From assembly GCA_035326425.1 (NCBI GenBank), contig DAOLFG010000013.1:38656-102655 (forward strand): a DNA stretch of 64,000 bases. The letters run 5' to 3'. Below the pieces are notes generated by a model. The model had not been told where the DNA came from. It ran no database searches and was given only the letters and a program-made list of their open reading frames with translations. The DNA comes from CALKJU01 sp035326425. GTDB lineage: Bacteria; Pseudomonadota; Alphaproteobacteria; Geminicoccales; Geminicoccaceae. The position numbers were made by a program, and so were the translations under genes. Of the stretch, positions 31,026 to 39,675 are shown in pieces. Within the stretch, counting starts at the first letter, position 1. The number at the start of each line of letters is the position of its first letter.

Positions 31026-32807
31026 TCAGTCGGCGGCGCGCGTCTTCACGAACGATCCGGGCGCGTCGTCGAGCACCGGCAGCGGCCCGGCCGACGGATC
31101 GCGCGCCGGCACCATCGGCCCGCTCTTCTTGGCCAGCCAGTCGCGCCAGTCGGGCCACCAGGAGCCTTCCTGCTGGGTGGCGGCAGCCAGCCAGCCCTCG
31201 GCCCCGGCTGGCCGGCGCGTGCCCGTCCAGTAGCCGTACTTGATGGAGCTCGGCGGATTGACCACGCCGGCGATATGGCCCGAGCCGCCCAGCACGAACC
31301 GCACCTGCCCGCCCAGCCGCCGGGCACCGGCATAGGTCGAGCGCCAGGGTGCGATGTGGTCCTCCTTGGTCGACAGGAAATAGGCCGGCGTCCTGATGGC
31401 GCCGAGGTCGATCGGCACGCCCGCCAGCTCGATGGCGCCCGGCTGCACCAGCAGGTTCTTCTGGTACATGTTGCGCAGGTAGAAGCTGTGCATCATCCGC
31501 GGCATGCGGGTGCTGTCGCCGTTCCAGAAGAGCAGGTCGAACGCCATCGGCTCGCGGCCGAGCAGGTAGTTGTTGACGACGAAGCTCCACACCAGGTCGT
31601 TCGAGCGCATCAGGCTGAACACCTGCTGCATGTGCCGGGCCTCGAGGTAGCCCTTGTTGTCCATGTGCTCCTCGATCAGGCGCAGCTGCTCGTCGTCGAT
31701 GAACACGCCGAGCTCGCCGGGCTCCGAGAAGTCGAGCATGCAGGTGAGGAAGGTGACGGCCTTGACCCGGTCGTCGCCGCGCGCCGCCATCCAGGCGAGC
31801 AGGCAGGCGGTGAGCGTGCCGCCGAGGCAGTAGCCCACCATCGTCAGCTCGCGCTCGCCGGTCTGCGCCGCCACCGCCTCGATGGCCTGGAGCTGCCCCC
31901 TGGTCATGTAGTCCTCGAAGGTCAGCCCCGACAGCTCCCTGTCGGGATTGACCCAGGAGATCACGAACACGGTGAAGCCCTGGTCGACCGCCCACTTGAT
32001 GAAGCTGTTCCTGGGCTTGAGGTCGAGGATGTAGAACTTGTTGATCCAGGGCGGCGTGATCAGCAGCGGCCGCTTGTGGACGGTCGCGGTGCTCGGTGCG
32101 TACTGGATGAGCTGGAAGAGCTGGTTCTGGAAGACGACCTTGCCGGGCGTGGTGGCGAGGTTGACGCCGACCTCGAACGCCTCCTCGTCGGTCATGCTGA
32201 TCTTGAGCTGGCCCGAGCCGCGCTCGAGATCGCCCAGCAGGTTCTTCAGCCCGCGCAGCAGGCTGTCGCCCTTGGTCTCCGAAGCCTCGCGCAGCACCGC
32301 CGGGTTCAGCGCGATGAAGTTGGTCGGCGCCAGCGCGTCGATCCACTGCCGGGTGTAGAACTCGGCCTTCTCCTTGGTCTTGGGATCGAGCCCCTGCACG
32401 TCGGCCACGGTCTCCTGCAGCCAGCGCGAGCTGACGAGGTAGGACTGCTTGATGTAGTCGAAGACCAGCGCCTCGCTCCAGGCGTCGTCCTTGAACCGCC
32501 GGTCGCCGGGCTGGGCCTCGGCCACGGGCTCGACCTCCTGGCCGGCCGCCTTGAGCATCTGCGCCTGCCAGACCTCGCCCATCTGCTGCCACCAGCGCAG
32601 CTGCGCCTGCGCCAGCTTGTGCGGATCGGCCAGCATCGCCTGCGCCATCTTGCCGAAGGCATCCGCGATCACCTTGGGATCGGGGATCTGGAAGGCGTCC
32701 TCGGTGGCCTGGCGCTCGAGGAAGCGCTGCACCACCCGCTGGCTGCGCTCGGCCAGATCGGCGATCGACTGGGCGAGCTCGCCCGGCTCGTTCCGTTCGG
32801 TGCTCAT
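31026..32807 (-). CDS. phaC: Class I poly(3-hydroxyalkanoate) synthase PhaC
   Basis: PhaC polymerises (R)-3-hydroxyacyl-CoA into polyester granules. The 593-residue length is normal for class I. The lipase-like box is GYCLGG with catalytic Cys327 (about residues 325-330); the Asp is in TKEDHIAPW and the His in GSGHIAGVVNPPSS, completing the triad. The PhaC N-terminal domain (residues ~90-250) with WWQQM, FYTRQWIDALAPTNF and RPLLITPPWINKFYI is typical. The start ATG at 32807 follows GGAGAGCGCGCC. phaA, phaB and phaR are not in the window; the phasin lies at 3.1 kb. On the minus strand TATTGTATCG (about 32892-32901) could be the -10 area. Confidence 0.95.
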   Translation of the reverse strand: MSTERNEPGELAQSIADLAERSQRVVQRFLERQATEDAFQIPDPKVIADAFGKMAQAMLADPHKLAQAQLRWWQQMGEVWQAQMLKAAGQEVEPVAEAQPGDRRFKDDAWSEALVFDYIKQSYLVSSRWLQETVADVQGLDPKTKEKAEFYTRQWIDALAPTNFIALNPAVLREASETKGDSLLRGLKNLLGDLERGSGQLKISMTDEEAFEVGVNLATTPGKVVFQNQLFQLIQYAPSTATVHKRPLLITPPWINKFYILDLKPRNSFIKWAVDQGFTVFVISWVNPDRELSGLTFEDYMTRGQLQAIEAVAAQTGERELTMVGYCLGGTLTACLLAWMAARGDDRVKAVTFLTCMLDFSEPGELGVFIDDEQLRLIEEHMDNKGYLEARHMQQVFSLMRSNDLVWSFVVNNYLLGREPMAFDLLFWNGDSTRMPRMMHSFYLRNMYQKNLLVQPGAIELAGVPIDLGAIRTPAYFLSTKEDHIAPWRSTYAGARRLGGQVRFVLGGSGHIAGVVNPPSSIKYGYWTGTRRPAGAEGWLAAATQQEGSWWPDWRDWLAKKSGPMVPARDPSAGPLPVLDDAPGSFVKTRAAD

Positions 32808-32904
32808 CGGCGCGCTCTCCGCTGATCTCGGGGGAAAAGCTTGCGACGGCCGTGCGGGTGCTGCAACGGGCTACGCGTCGGCCAGACTGCGATACAATAG
32901 CCGT

Positions 32905-32919
32905 CCTGCCCTCGGCAGG
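32905..32919. terminator. Short hairpin between the GMC oxidoreductase gene and phaC
   Basis: A 6-bp stem CCTGCC (32905-32910) with GGCAGG (32914-32919) and a CTC loop lies in the 201-bp gap downstream of the oxidoreductase gene (minus strand) and upstream of phaC. It may terminate the oxidoreductase transcript. Confidence 0.4.
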
Positions 32920-33008
32920 GCTCGCCCCGAGCTAAGGCCGTGGCTATCGGTATGGGCGTGGATCTCATGCAATGTCGGTGCGGTCTTGCTGCTCCTGACC
33001 AAGGCTTG

Positions 33009-34601
33009 TCAATTCGGTCCTGCTGCGGTGGAGGAGCCATCTCCATCCCTCGTCACGAGCCGGAGATGGGCCGCGAGACGGACAGCCATTGCGACGATAT
33101 TCAGTGTCGGATGGACGCTACCGCCGGTAGGAAACACCGAGCTGCCGGCCACGAAGAGATTATCCAGGCCGAACACGCGGCAGTTCCGGTCGACGACGCC
33201 ACGGGACGGATCGGCACCCATGCGTGTCGTGCCGATATGATGGGCGCTGTTGCTGTGGCTCGGTATCGGTTTCTCAGGGTCGGTCAGCCAGTCGGCCAGA
33301 AGCGCCCGCCCGAGCCCGATCCTGCCGATCTCCTCGGCAAGCACGCGACTGAAGCTGACCAGGCCGTGCCGATCTTGCTCGCCGATCCGCCAGTCGACGA
33401 GCAGTGTCGGCTGCTCCAGCGCGTCTCGGCCCTCCCCGAGGGTGACACGGCTGTCAGGATTGGGGACCTGCTCGACCCGCATGCTGACCGTCACCGTTGA
33501 TGTCTCGGGCCGCACGAGGCCAGCTCGTACCATCCCGGCCCACGCGAGGCCGTCGAGGTCGCCGAGCAAGATCGCGATGTCGCGGCCCAGCCCGTCGGAA
33601 ATGGTTCTACGGCGCACCGAACGCCATAGACGTCGTGCCGCACGGACGCCCGGTGTACCAAACTGCCCGCCCGCATAGAAGGAAGCGTCGACGCAAGTCG
33701 TGCCGAGCTTGGCCTGCAACGCGCGCCCCAAGCGGACCATGCCTTCACTCTCGCCGTCGGCGCGCCGCATCTGGTGATAGATCCCCGGCAGGCGGGCGCC
33801 TGGACGGAGCTGGACCTCCATCAAATCCCAGACCGGATGGCCCATGAAGAACCGCCCTACGAGATCGCGTGCGTTGCCGATGCCGCAGCTCATCTGGCTC
33901 CGCGAAGCCAGCAGCAGCCGAGCGTTCTCGAGTCCACCGCAGGCCAGCACCGCGAAGCGGCAGGAGACAGTCAGACCGATTCCGGTGAGCGTGGCGAAAG
34001 CCAGCCGCTCGACCTTCCGGCAGGTCTCGTTGAGCCGAATGTCGATCAGGTTGGCATGCAGGATCACCTGCAGACGGCTCGTCGCCCCGAGTTCCGGGCC
34101 GTAGCGCGTGCCGAACGCGGTCGGCGGGCTGAAGCGCCACAGTCCATTCTCAACCCGCGCCGGATCGAACGGCAGGGCATTCGGCAGGACATGCGGGGAC
34201 GTGAAGTCGTCGGCTTCGATCTCGCAGAGTGCCAGTGCGCGCGGCAGATGCGCCGCGAACTCGGCATAGTCGATCGGCCAGCCACTGTGCGCTATCCATG
34301 TCCGCGGTGCGAAATCGGCCGCTTCGAAGGGGCGCGATCGACCGCCCCAATGGTTTGTCGAGCCGCCGAACTGCCTCAGCCGAGCGATCGCCGGATCGAT
34401 CTCGGCCCCGATACTGTCACCGGCATAGAGAGCCTGGGCATCTTCATCGTATTCCTCGCCTCCGCCTTCGGCCAGGATCACGGTCAGCCCGCTATCGGCC
34501 AGCTCGCGCGCGACGGTAATTCCGGCGGCGCCCGCGCCGACGACACAGATATCGGCCTGCAAGACCGTATCATGCGGTAGGGAACGCGCGTCGAGCGGCA
34601 C
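33009..34601 (-). CDS. GMC-type FAD-dependent oxidoreductase
   Basis: This 530-residue flavoenzyme has the FAD-binding motif VVGAGAAGITVARELA (about residues 20-35), an acidic strand end (VILAEGGG), GGSTNHWGGRSRPF (about 79-92) and a C-terminal GMC_oxred_C domain with HHIGTTRMGADPSRGVVD, FGLDNLFVAGSSVFPTGGS and NPTL-like HPTLNIVAMAVRLA. Such proteins oxidise alcohols or sugars, and some act in carotenoid or polysaccharide pathways. No partner subunit is nearby. Its third-position GC is visibly lower than in neighbouring genes, and the 223-bp upstream region (34602-34824) is AT-richer, suggesting later acquisition. It stands alone. Confidence 0.87.
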   Translation of the reverse strand: MPLDARSLPHDTVLQADICVVGAGAAGITVARELADSGLTVILAEGGGEEYDEDAQALYAGDSIGAEIDPAIARLRQFGGSTNHWGGRSRPFEAADFAPRTWIAHSGWPIDYAEFAAHLPRALALCEIEADDFTSPHVLPNALPFDPARVENGLWRFSPPTAFGTRYGPELGATSRLQVILHANLIDIRLNETCRKVERLAFATLTGIGLTVSCRFAVLACGGLENARLLLASRSQMSCGIGNARDLVGRFFMGHPVWDLMEVQLRPGARLPGIYHQMRRADGESEGMVRLGRALQAKLGTTCVDASFYAGGQFGTPGVRAARRLWRSVRRRTISDGLGRDIAILLGDLDGLAWAGMVRAGLVRPETSTVTVSMRVEQVPNPDSRVTLGEGRDALEQPTLLVDWRIGEQDRHGLVSFSRVLAEEIGRIGLGRALLADWLTDPEKPIPSHSNSAHHIGTTRMGADPSRGVVDRNCRVFGLDNLFVAGSSVFPTGGSVHPTLNIVAMAVRLAAHLRLVTRDGDGSSTAAGPN

Positions 34602-34824
34602 TGTCCTGTCTCCGGAAATGTCCCGACAGAGACTGCCACTCGGATGGTTAAGACATCCCTAGAGATATGATAGCAAATCGCTAGTCGAGCAGGCCGAAGC
34701 GCACTAGGCGCGAGCCGGACGTCGAAGAGACGCTCTGGGCCGACGTGGGATAGTTCCAGTGTGCCTTTGCAACGCGCTTTGACTGGCCTACCTAAAGCCG
34801 ACCGGCTGCGCCACGGAGGCCGCG
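34602..34824. other. AT-richer spacer upstream of two divergent genes
   Basis: This 223-bp divergent spacer between the oxidoreductase and the NitT/TauT-type operon holds words such as AGATATGATAG (about 34662-34672), which could serve as -10 boxes, but no gene, tRNA or clear operator is seen. Confidence 0.4.
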
Positions 34825-35886
34825 ATGAGCTGCTGCGAACGCCTCGTCCTCAAGACCAGGGAGCCAGAGGCGAGGACTCTGGCCGTGGGCCGCCGCGCCG
34901 TGCTCAAGGGTGCGGCCGCCACCGCCGGCGGCGTGGCGCTGCTCGCCGGTACCTCGGGACCGCTGCACGCCCAGCTCAAGCCGGTGAAGCTGGCCTTCTG
35001 CGGCCAGCTGCTCTGCGTCGTACCCTACGAGGTCACCCAGGCCGCCGGCCTGTTCGCCGAGCAGGGGCTCGACGTCGAGCTGGTCTACACCCGCGGCGGC
35101 AACGCCGCGATGCAGGCGCTGGTCGGCGGTGCCGTCGACTATGCCGGCACCTCGTTCGACGTGGCGCTGCAGGCCTATGCCCAGGGTGCCCACGTCGCCC
35201 GCTTCGCCTCGACCGGCCGGCTGCCGCTGTTCGCGCTCGCCGTCGGACCCGGCAGCGCCTCCGCGATCAACGACATCAAGGATCTCGAAGGCCACACCGT
35301 CGCCGTCTCCGGCCTCGGCAACGCCGACCACACCCTGCTGCTCTATCTCCTGGAGAAGGCGGGGGCGGACAAGAACAAGGTCGCCGTGGCGCAGATGGGC
35401 ACCAACCTGTTCGACGCCCTGCGGGTCGGCCATGTCGAGGCCGCCATGGTGCAGGAGCCGGCGTTGACCCTGCTCACCGAGGCCGGCGGCAAGTCGCTGG
35501 TCAACTTCATGAACCTCGACGACGCCAATCGCCATCTCGGCGGCCCCTACTCCTTCATGGGCGTGGCCGTGCGCACCGCCGAGCGCGAGCAGCGCCTGGA
35601 CGAGATGCGCAGGCTGGCGACCGCGCTTGAGAAGGGCCTGCAGCGGCTGCAGACCATGCCAGTGCCCGAGATCGTCGACGCGCTGCCGCAGGAGCTGATC
35701 GCTGGCGGCAACCGTCCGCAGCTCGAGGCCATCATCGAGCGCTACCGCGCCTCGCTCTATCCGACCTCGGTGCGGATCGACGTGCCGTCCGACGAGCGCG
35801 TCGCCGAATCGCAGCGTGTCGCTGGCATCCTCGAGCCCGAGGTCGACGTCAAGGGCGTGCTCGACCTCGACGTGCTCGGGGGCTGA
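34825..35886 (+). CDS. ABC transporter substrate-binding protein, NitT/TauT (NMT1) type, Tat-like signal
   Basis: This 353-residue protein has a twin-arginine-like signal (GRRAVLKGAAATAGGVALLAG, about residues 27-47) ending near LHA. The mature part is an NMT1/OpuAC-like binding protein with VTQAAGLFAEQGLDVELVY, GGNAAMQALVGGAVDYAGTS and MVQEPALTLLTEAGGKSL. Unusually, two cysteines lie at its very start (LAFCGQLLCVVPYEV, about residues 56-70). Family substrates include sulfonates, nitrate, thiamine precursors and others. It begins a tight operon with an ATPase, a permease and a DsrE-like protein, which points to a sulfur- or selenium-related ligand. Paired cysteines could bind it. Confidence 0.82.
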   Translation: MSCCERLVLKTREPEARTLAVGRRAVLKGAAATAGGVALLAGTSGPLHAQLKPVKLAFCGQLLCVVPYEVTQAAGLFAEQGLDVELVYTRGGNAAMQALVGGAVDYAGTSFDVALQAYAQGAHVARFASTGRLPLFALAVGPGSASAINDIKDLEGHTVAVSGLGNADHTLLLYLLEKAGADKNKVAVAQMGTNLFDALRVGHVEAAMVQEPALTLLTEAGGKSLVNFMNLDDANRHLGGPYSFMGVAVRTAEREQRLDEMRRLATALEKGLQRLQTMPVPEIVDALPQELIAGGNRPQLEAIIERYRASLYPTSVRIDVPSDERVAESQRVAGILEPEVDVKGVLDLDVLGG

Positions 35887-36657
35887 GTGCTCGACGTCGA
35901 AGGACTCTCGATCTCCTACGGTGCCGAGCCCATCCTGGAAGATGCGACGCTGAGCGTCGCCAGGGGCCAGTTCGTCAGCCTCGTCGGGCCCTCGGGCTCG
36001 GGCAAGAGCACGATCCTGCGCGCCGTGATGGGCCTGCTGGCGCCGCTGGCCGGCAGGATCGAGCTCGCCGTGCCGCGCGACCACGTCGGCATGCTGTTCC
36101 AGGACGACGCGCTGCTGCCCTGGCGCTCGGCCCGCCACAACGTCGCGCTCGGCCTGCGCATCCGCGGCGACAGCCGTGCGAAGGCCGAGGCCGAGGCGGA
36201 ATCCTGGCTGGAACGGCTGGGCCTCGCAGGCCTCGGCGACCGCTTTCCCCGCCAGCTCAGCGGCGGCCAGCGCAAGCGCGTCGCCCTGGCGCAGGTGCTG
36301 GCGCTGAAGCCCGAGCTCCTCCTGATGGACGAGCCCTTCGCCTCGCTCGACGCCATCGTCCGCCACCGCATCACCGAGGAGCTGCTCGAGTGGGTCGAGC
36401 GCGAGCGGCTGACCGTGCTGCTGGTCACCCACGACCTCGAGGAGGCGCAGACCCTCTCGGACGTCGTCTACCTCCTCTCCCGCGGCCCGCGCGCCCGCAT
36501 CCGCCAGCGCTACGAGGTGCCGATCCCGCGTCCGCGCGACCTCGTCCGCTCCCGCCTCCACCCGGCCTTCGGACCGTTGCTGGAGCGGCTGTGGAACGAT
36601 CTCTCCGCCGAGGTCGATGGCGCTGCCCGACCCGCCGCGAGGCCCAGAGCCGCATGA
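35887..36657 (+). CDS. ABC transporter ATP-binding protein, NitT/TauT type
   Basis: This 256-residue ATPase has Walker A GPSGSGKST (about residues 36-44), Q-loop MLFQDDALLPWR, signature LSGGQRKRV (about 129-137), Walker B LLLMDEPFASLDA and switch His in LVTHDLEEAQ. It begins at a GTG directly after the binding-protein stop with no spacer and overlaps the permease start by 4 bases (ATGA), so all are co-translated. The lack of a C-terminal regulatory domain is normal for the SsuB/TauB group. Confidence 0.92.
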   Translation: MLDVEGLSISYGAEPILEDATLSVARGQFVSLVGPSGSGKSTILRAVMGLLAPLAGRIELAVPRDHVGMLFQDDALLPWRSARHNVALGLRIRGDSRAKAEAEAESWLERLGLAGLGDRFPRQLSGGQRKRVALAQVLALKPELLLMDEPFASLDAIVRHRITEELLEWVERERLTVLLVTHDLEEAQTLSDVVYLLSRGPRARIRQRYEVPIPRPRDLVRSRLHPAFGPLLERLWNDLSAEVDGAARPAARPRAA

Positions 36658-37415
36658 CGAGGCTGCTCGACCGCGCCTGGGCGAGGCAGGTCGCGGCACT
36701 CGCCGTGCTGCTGGCGCTGTGGGAAATCGCCGCCCGTGTCGGCTGGATCGACCCGTTCTATGCCCCCGCACCCAGCCGCATCGCCACGGTGCTGTGGAGC
36801 GTGTTCGCCGACGGCAGCATCTGGGACCATCTGCGCGCCACCTTCACCGCCGCCCTGCTGGGCCTGCTGCTGGGCCTGGTCATCGGCGCCGCCCTCGGCT
36901 TCGCCGGTGCCCTGATCCCCTTCGTCGCCGAGCTGCTGGAGCCGGTGATGATCATGCTCAACGCAGTGCCGCGGGTGATCCTGGCCCCCCTGTTCGTCAT
37001 CTGGCTCGGTATCGGCCTGTCCTCGAAGGTGGCGCTCAGCTTCGTGCTGGTGGCCGTGCTGATCTTCTTCGCCGTCTATGGCGGCATCCGCGACGTCGAC
37101 CGCCGCCTGATCGAGCGCGTCCAGACCCTGGGCGGCGGCCGCTGGGTGCTGCTGCGGGAGGTCTACCTGCCGTCCGTCACCGCCTGGATCATGGGCAACC
37201 TCAAGGTCGCCGTGGGCTTCGCCTTCACCGGTGCGGTGGTCGGCGAGTTCGTCGCCTCCAGCCGCGGCCTCGGCTATCTGCTCTCCTTCGCCCAGAGCAC
37301 CTACAACGCCGCCCTGGTGCTGGCGCTGGTCATCCTGATCATGCTGTTCGTGCTGGTCCTGTTCGTGCTGGCCGGTGCTCTGGAGCGCCGGCTGCTACGC
37401 TGGCGCTACCCTTAG
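36654..37415 (+). CDS. ABC transporter permease, NitT/TauT type
   Basis: This 253-residue permease of the SsuC/TauC group has about six hydrophobic segments from AALAVLLALWEIAARVGW onward. The conserved NAVPRVILAPLFVIWLGIG stretch (about residues 102-120) and the EAA-like loop LIERVQTLGGGRWVLLREVYLP (about 151-172) are present. It overlaps the ATPase by 4 bases and lies 25 bp before the DsrE-like gene. Substrate as for the binding protein. Confidence 0.92.
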   Translation: MTRLLDRAWARQVAALAVLLALWEIAARVGWIDPFYAPAPSRIATVLWSVFADGSIWDHLRATFTAALLGLLLGLVIGAALGFAGALIPFVAELLEPVMIMLNAVPRVILAPLFVIWLGIGLSSKVALSFVLVAVLIFFAVYGGIRDVDRRLIERVQTLGGGRWVLLREVYLPSVTAWIMGNLKVAVGFAFTGAVVGEFVASSRGLGYLLSFAQSTYNAALVLALVILIMLFVLVLFVLAGALERRLLRWRYP

Positions 37416-37440
37416 AGACCATGTGGAGAGGAACCGTCCG

Positions 37441-37809
37441 ATGAAGGTCGCCTACGTCTTCAGCACCTCGGGCCACACCGCCAGCTACAAGCTCGGCAAG
37501 ATGATCCTGCCGCAGCTCGAGGCCGGCAATCACGGTGCCGAGGTCGTCGGCATGTTCTTCTTCGACGACAACACCTTCGTGATGCGCAAGGGCGACCCGC
37601 TCGGCGAGCGCCTGGCCAAGGTCGCCAGGGAGAAGGGCATGCTGCTGATGCTCTGCGACCAATGCGTCACCGAGCGCAACCTCGCCGAGCCCAGGCCCGG
37701 CGGCGGCTATACGCCCAAGGACGTCTGCGAAGGCGTGCTGGTCGGCTGCTTCCCCGACCTCTACGGCGCGCTTGCCGGCAGCCCGCCCGACCAGGTCATC
37801 ACGCTCTAG
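37441..37809 (+). CDS. DsrE-family protein with CxxC-type cysteines, SaoD-like
   Basis: This 122-residue cytosolic protein has the DsrE fold pattern: strand KVAYVFSTSGHTASYKLGKMIL, then VVGMFFFDDNTFVMRKGDP and GMLLMLCDQCVTERN. Cysteines occur as LCDQC (Cys72 and Cys75) and DVCEGVLVGC (about 93-100), fitting the sulfur-carrier cysteines of DsrE/TusD relatives. DsrE proteins accept persulfide sulfur. Its place as last gene of a NitT/TauT-type importer operon recalls the Sao gene set, where SaoD is a DsrE-related protein next to an ABC importer with a cysteine- or selenocysteine-containing receptor. The comparison is from memory; function is inferred. Confidence 0.75.
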   Translation: MKVAYVFSTSGHTASYKLGKMILPQLEAGNHGAEVVGMFFFDDNTFVMRKGDPLGERLAKVAREKGMLLMLCDQCVTERNLAEPRPGGGYTPKDVCEGVLVGCFPDLYGALAGSPPDQVITL

Positions 37810-37880
37810 GAGGCCGCGCCACCTTCCCGCTGGTACATTGGCGGACTACGTCGAGAACCAGATGGCGTGGAGCGAAGGTG

Positions 37881-38366
37881 ATGACTGAGAAGGCCGAGCT
37901 GACCATCTCCCGCCTGATCAAGGCGCCGCGGTCCGCCGTCTGGAGGGCCTGGAGCGTGCCCGAGCATTTCGCGAGGTGGTGGATCCCCAGGCCCATGGAA
38001 TGCCGGGTGGTGAAGCTGGACCTGCGCCCGGGCGGCGGATTCGAGACGCTGATGCGCGAGGGCGACGGGCCGTTCCAGCCGCATGTGGAAGGCTGCTTCC
38101 TCGATATCGCGCGCGAGGAGCGCATCGTCTTCACGACGGCCCTTGCCGAAGGCTGGCGGCCCATCGAGCCGTGGCTGGCGCTGACCGCCATCATGACCAT
38201 GAAGGACGAAGGCGGCGGCACCCGATACGCCGCCCGCGTCATGCACAAGAGCGGGGAAGACAGCCGTAGGCACGAGGAGCTGGGCTTCCACGAGGGCTGG
38301 GGCGCCACCATCGACCAGCTCGCCGAGATGGCGGGACGACTGGCGTCGTCGGGGGAATCCTCCTAG
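37881..38366 (+). CDS. SRPBCC/AHSA1-domain protein
   Basis: This 161-residue protein belongs to the START-like SRPBCC superfamily, AHSA1 branch: SRLIKAPRSAVWRAWSVPEHFARWWIP at the start, DLRPGGGFETLM in the middle and a C-terminal helix GFHEGWGATIDQLAEMAG. The fold makes a hydrophobic ligand cavity; bacterial members are mostly of unknown role, some act in detoxification or with ArsR regulators. No ArsR gene is adjacent. The ATG at 37881 follows GGAGCGAAGGTG. Confidence 0.85.
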   Translation: MTEKAELTISRLIKAPRSAVWRAWSVPEHFARWWIPRPMECRVVKLDLRPGGGFETLMREGDGPFQPHVEGCFLDIAREERIVFTTALAEGWRPIEPWLALTAIMTMKDEGGGTRYAARVMHKSGEDSRRHEELGFHEGWGATIDQLAEMAGRLASSGESS

Positions 38367-38407
38367 TCGACCCGTCTCGCGAGACTGACACGCGGAGGAC
38401 CTGCGTC

Positions 38408-39601
38408 ATGTCGGACAGGCCGGAAGAGCGCCTCGATCGGCGCGACTTCATGATCGCCTCGATTGCAACGGCCGGCGCATCGGCTGTCCACCTCGTTGCC
38501 GCCGGCACTGCAAATGCTCAGGCCGCAGCGACAAGCTCTGCCGTTCCACCAGCGGGAACGGTCTATACCGGCGATACGGTCCAGGGAAAAAGGGTCGTCA
38601 GTGCGCTCGACGTCGACGACTTGGAGCCGGGCAAGAAACACCTTCTGTATTTCCAGGGCGTCGAGATGTCCGGCGGACAGCACTGGTATGTGTCGGTGAC
38701 GGTCGCCAAGGGCGCAAGGCCGGGCAAGCGCGGCGTCCTGGTCAGCGGCGTGCACGGCGACGAGATGAGCTCGGTGCATACGGTCCAGACCGTGATGAGC
38801 CAGCTCGACCCGGCGGAGATGTCGGGCACGGTGATGGCGGTCACGGACGTGTCCCGCCCGGCCTTGGAAAGCATGCAGCGCAGATGGCCCAATGCGGGCA
38901 GGGGCGCCGATCTGATCGACATGAATCGGGAGTGGCCCGGAGACGAGAACGGCCTCACCGCGGCCAGCCGGCACGCCGGGCTCCTGTTCAACCGGCTCCT
39001 GCGGCCGAACGCCGACTTCGCGATCGACTTCCACACCGGGACAACCGGATTCGACGTCACGGCATTCAATATCGCCGGCATGGATGTGCCCGAGATCAGG
39101 GCGATGGTGGAGCTCTACCCGGTCGGTCAGATCTTCGACAATCACGTCTATCCGGGTGTCCTGCACAACGCGTTCGTCGATGTCGGCATCCCGTCCTTCA
39201 CGCCGGAGATCGGCGCTGCGCGCGTCCTGGACCTCGAGATGATCTCCCTGTTCGTGGAGGGCACGATGAACGTCCTCAAGCATCACGGCATTGTCGTCGG
39301 GCCGATGGGGCGTACGGGCAAGGACGTGAATGTCTTTGTCGGCAACAGTGCGTTCCCGATCCTGGCCACCGCGGGTGGGCTCGTCGAGCATCTGGTCAAG
39401 CTCAACGACAAGGTCGAAGCCGGACAGAAGGTGGCCATCCAGCGCGACAGCTTCGGTGAGGTGGTCGCGGAATATACGAGCGCCGTGGCCGGAGAGATAA
39501 CGGGCCAGCGCAGCGACGCGATGTCCGAGCCTGGCAACCCGCTGGTATTCATCCTTTTCAACAAGGCGACGCCGGATGGCGGCGAGACTTATCCCGAGTG
39601 A
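38408..39601 (+). CDS. Tat-exported M14/aspartoacylase-like zinc hydrolase
   Basis: This 397-residue protein has a twin-arginine signal (RRDFMIAS, about residues 11-18, cleaved after ANAQA near 38). The succinylglutamate desuccinylase/aspartoacylase fold is shown by SGVHGDEMSS (Zn ligands His and Glu, near residues 116-125), DMNREWPG with the substrate-binding Asn-Arg pair and DFHTGTTG supplying the second His ligand. Export makes an extracytoplasmic amidohydrolase or carboxypeptidase likely. The C-terminal ~100 residues form a beta-barrel-like domain (GGLVEHLVKLNDKVEAGQKV) resembling a biotinyl-lipoyl-like domain, usual in this family. Slightly lower third-position GC than neighbours. Confidence 0.84.
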   Translation: MSDRPEERLDRRDFMIASIATAGASAVHLVAAGTANAQAAATSSAVPPAGTVYTGDTVQGKRVVSALDVDDLEPGKKHLLYFQGVEMSGGQHWYVSVTVAKGARPGKRGVLVSGVHGDEMSSVHTVQTVMSQLDPAEMSGTVMAVTDVSRPALESMQRRWPNAGRGADLIDMNREWPGDENGLTAASRHAGLLFNRLLRPNADFAIDFHTGTTGFDVTAFNIAGMDVPEIRAMVELYPVGQIFDNHVYPGVLHNAFVDVGIPSFTPEIGAARVLDLEMISLFVEGTMNVLKHHGIVVGPMGRTGKDVNVFVGNSAFPILATAGGLVEHLVKLNDKVEAGQKVAIQRDSFGEVVAEYTSAVAGEITGQRSDAMSEPGNPLVFILFNKATPDGGETYPE

Positions 39602-39675
39602 TCCGACACCTGATGTCGATGGCCGGGTCGAGCCCGGCCATGAGAATATCAGGGCGCGAACGCTGGCATCGTCTC

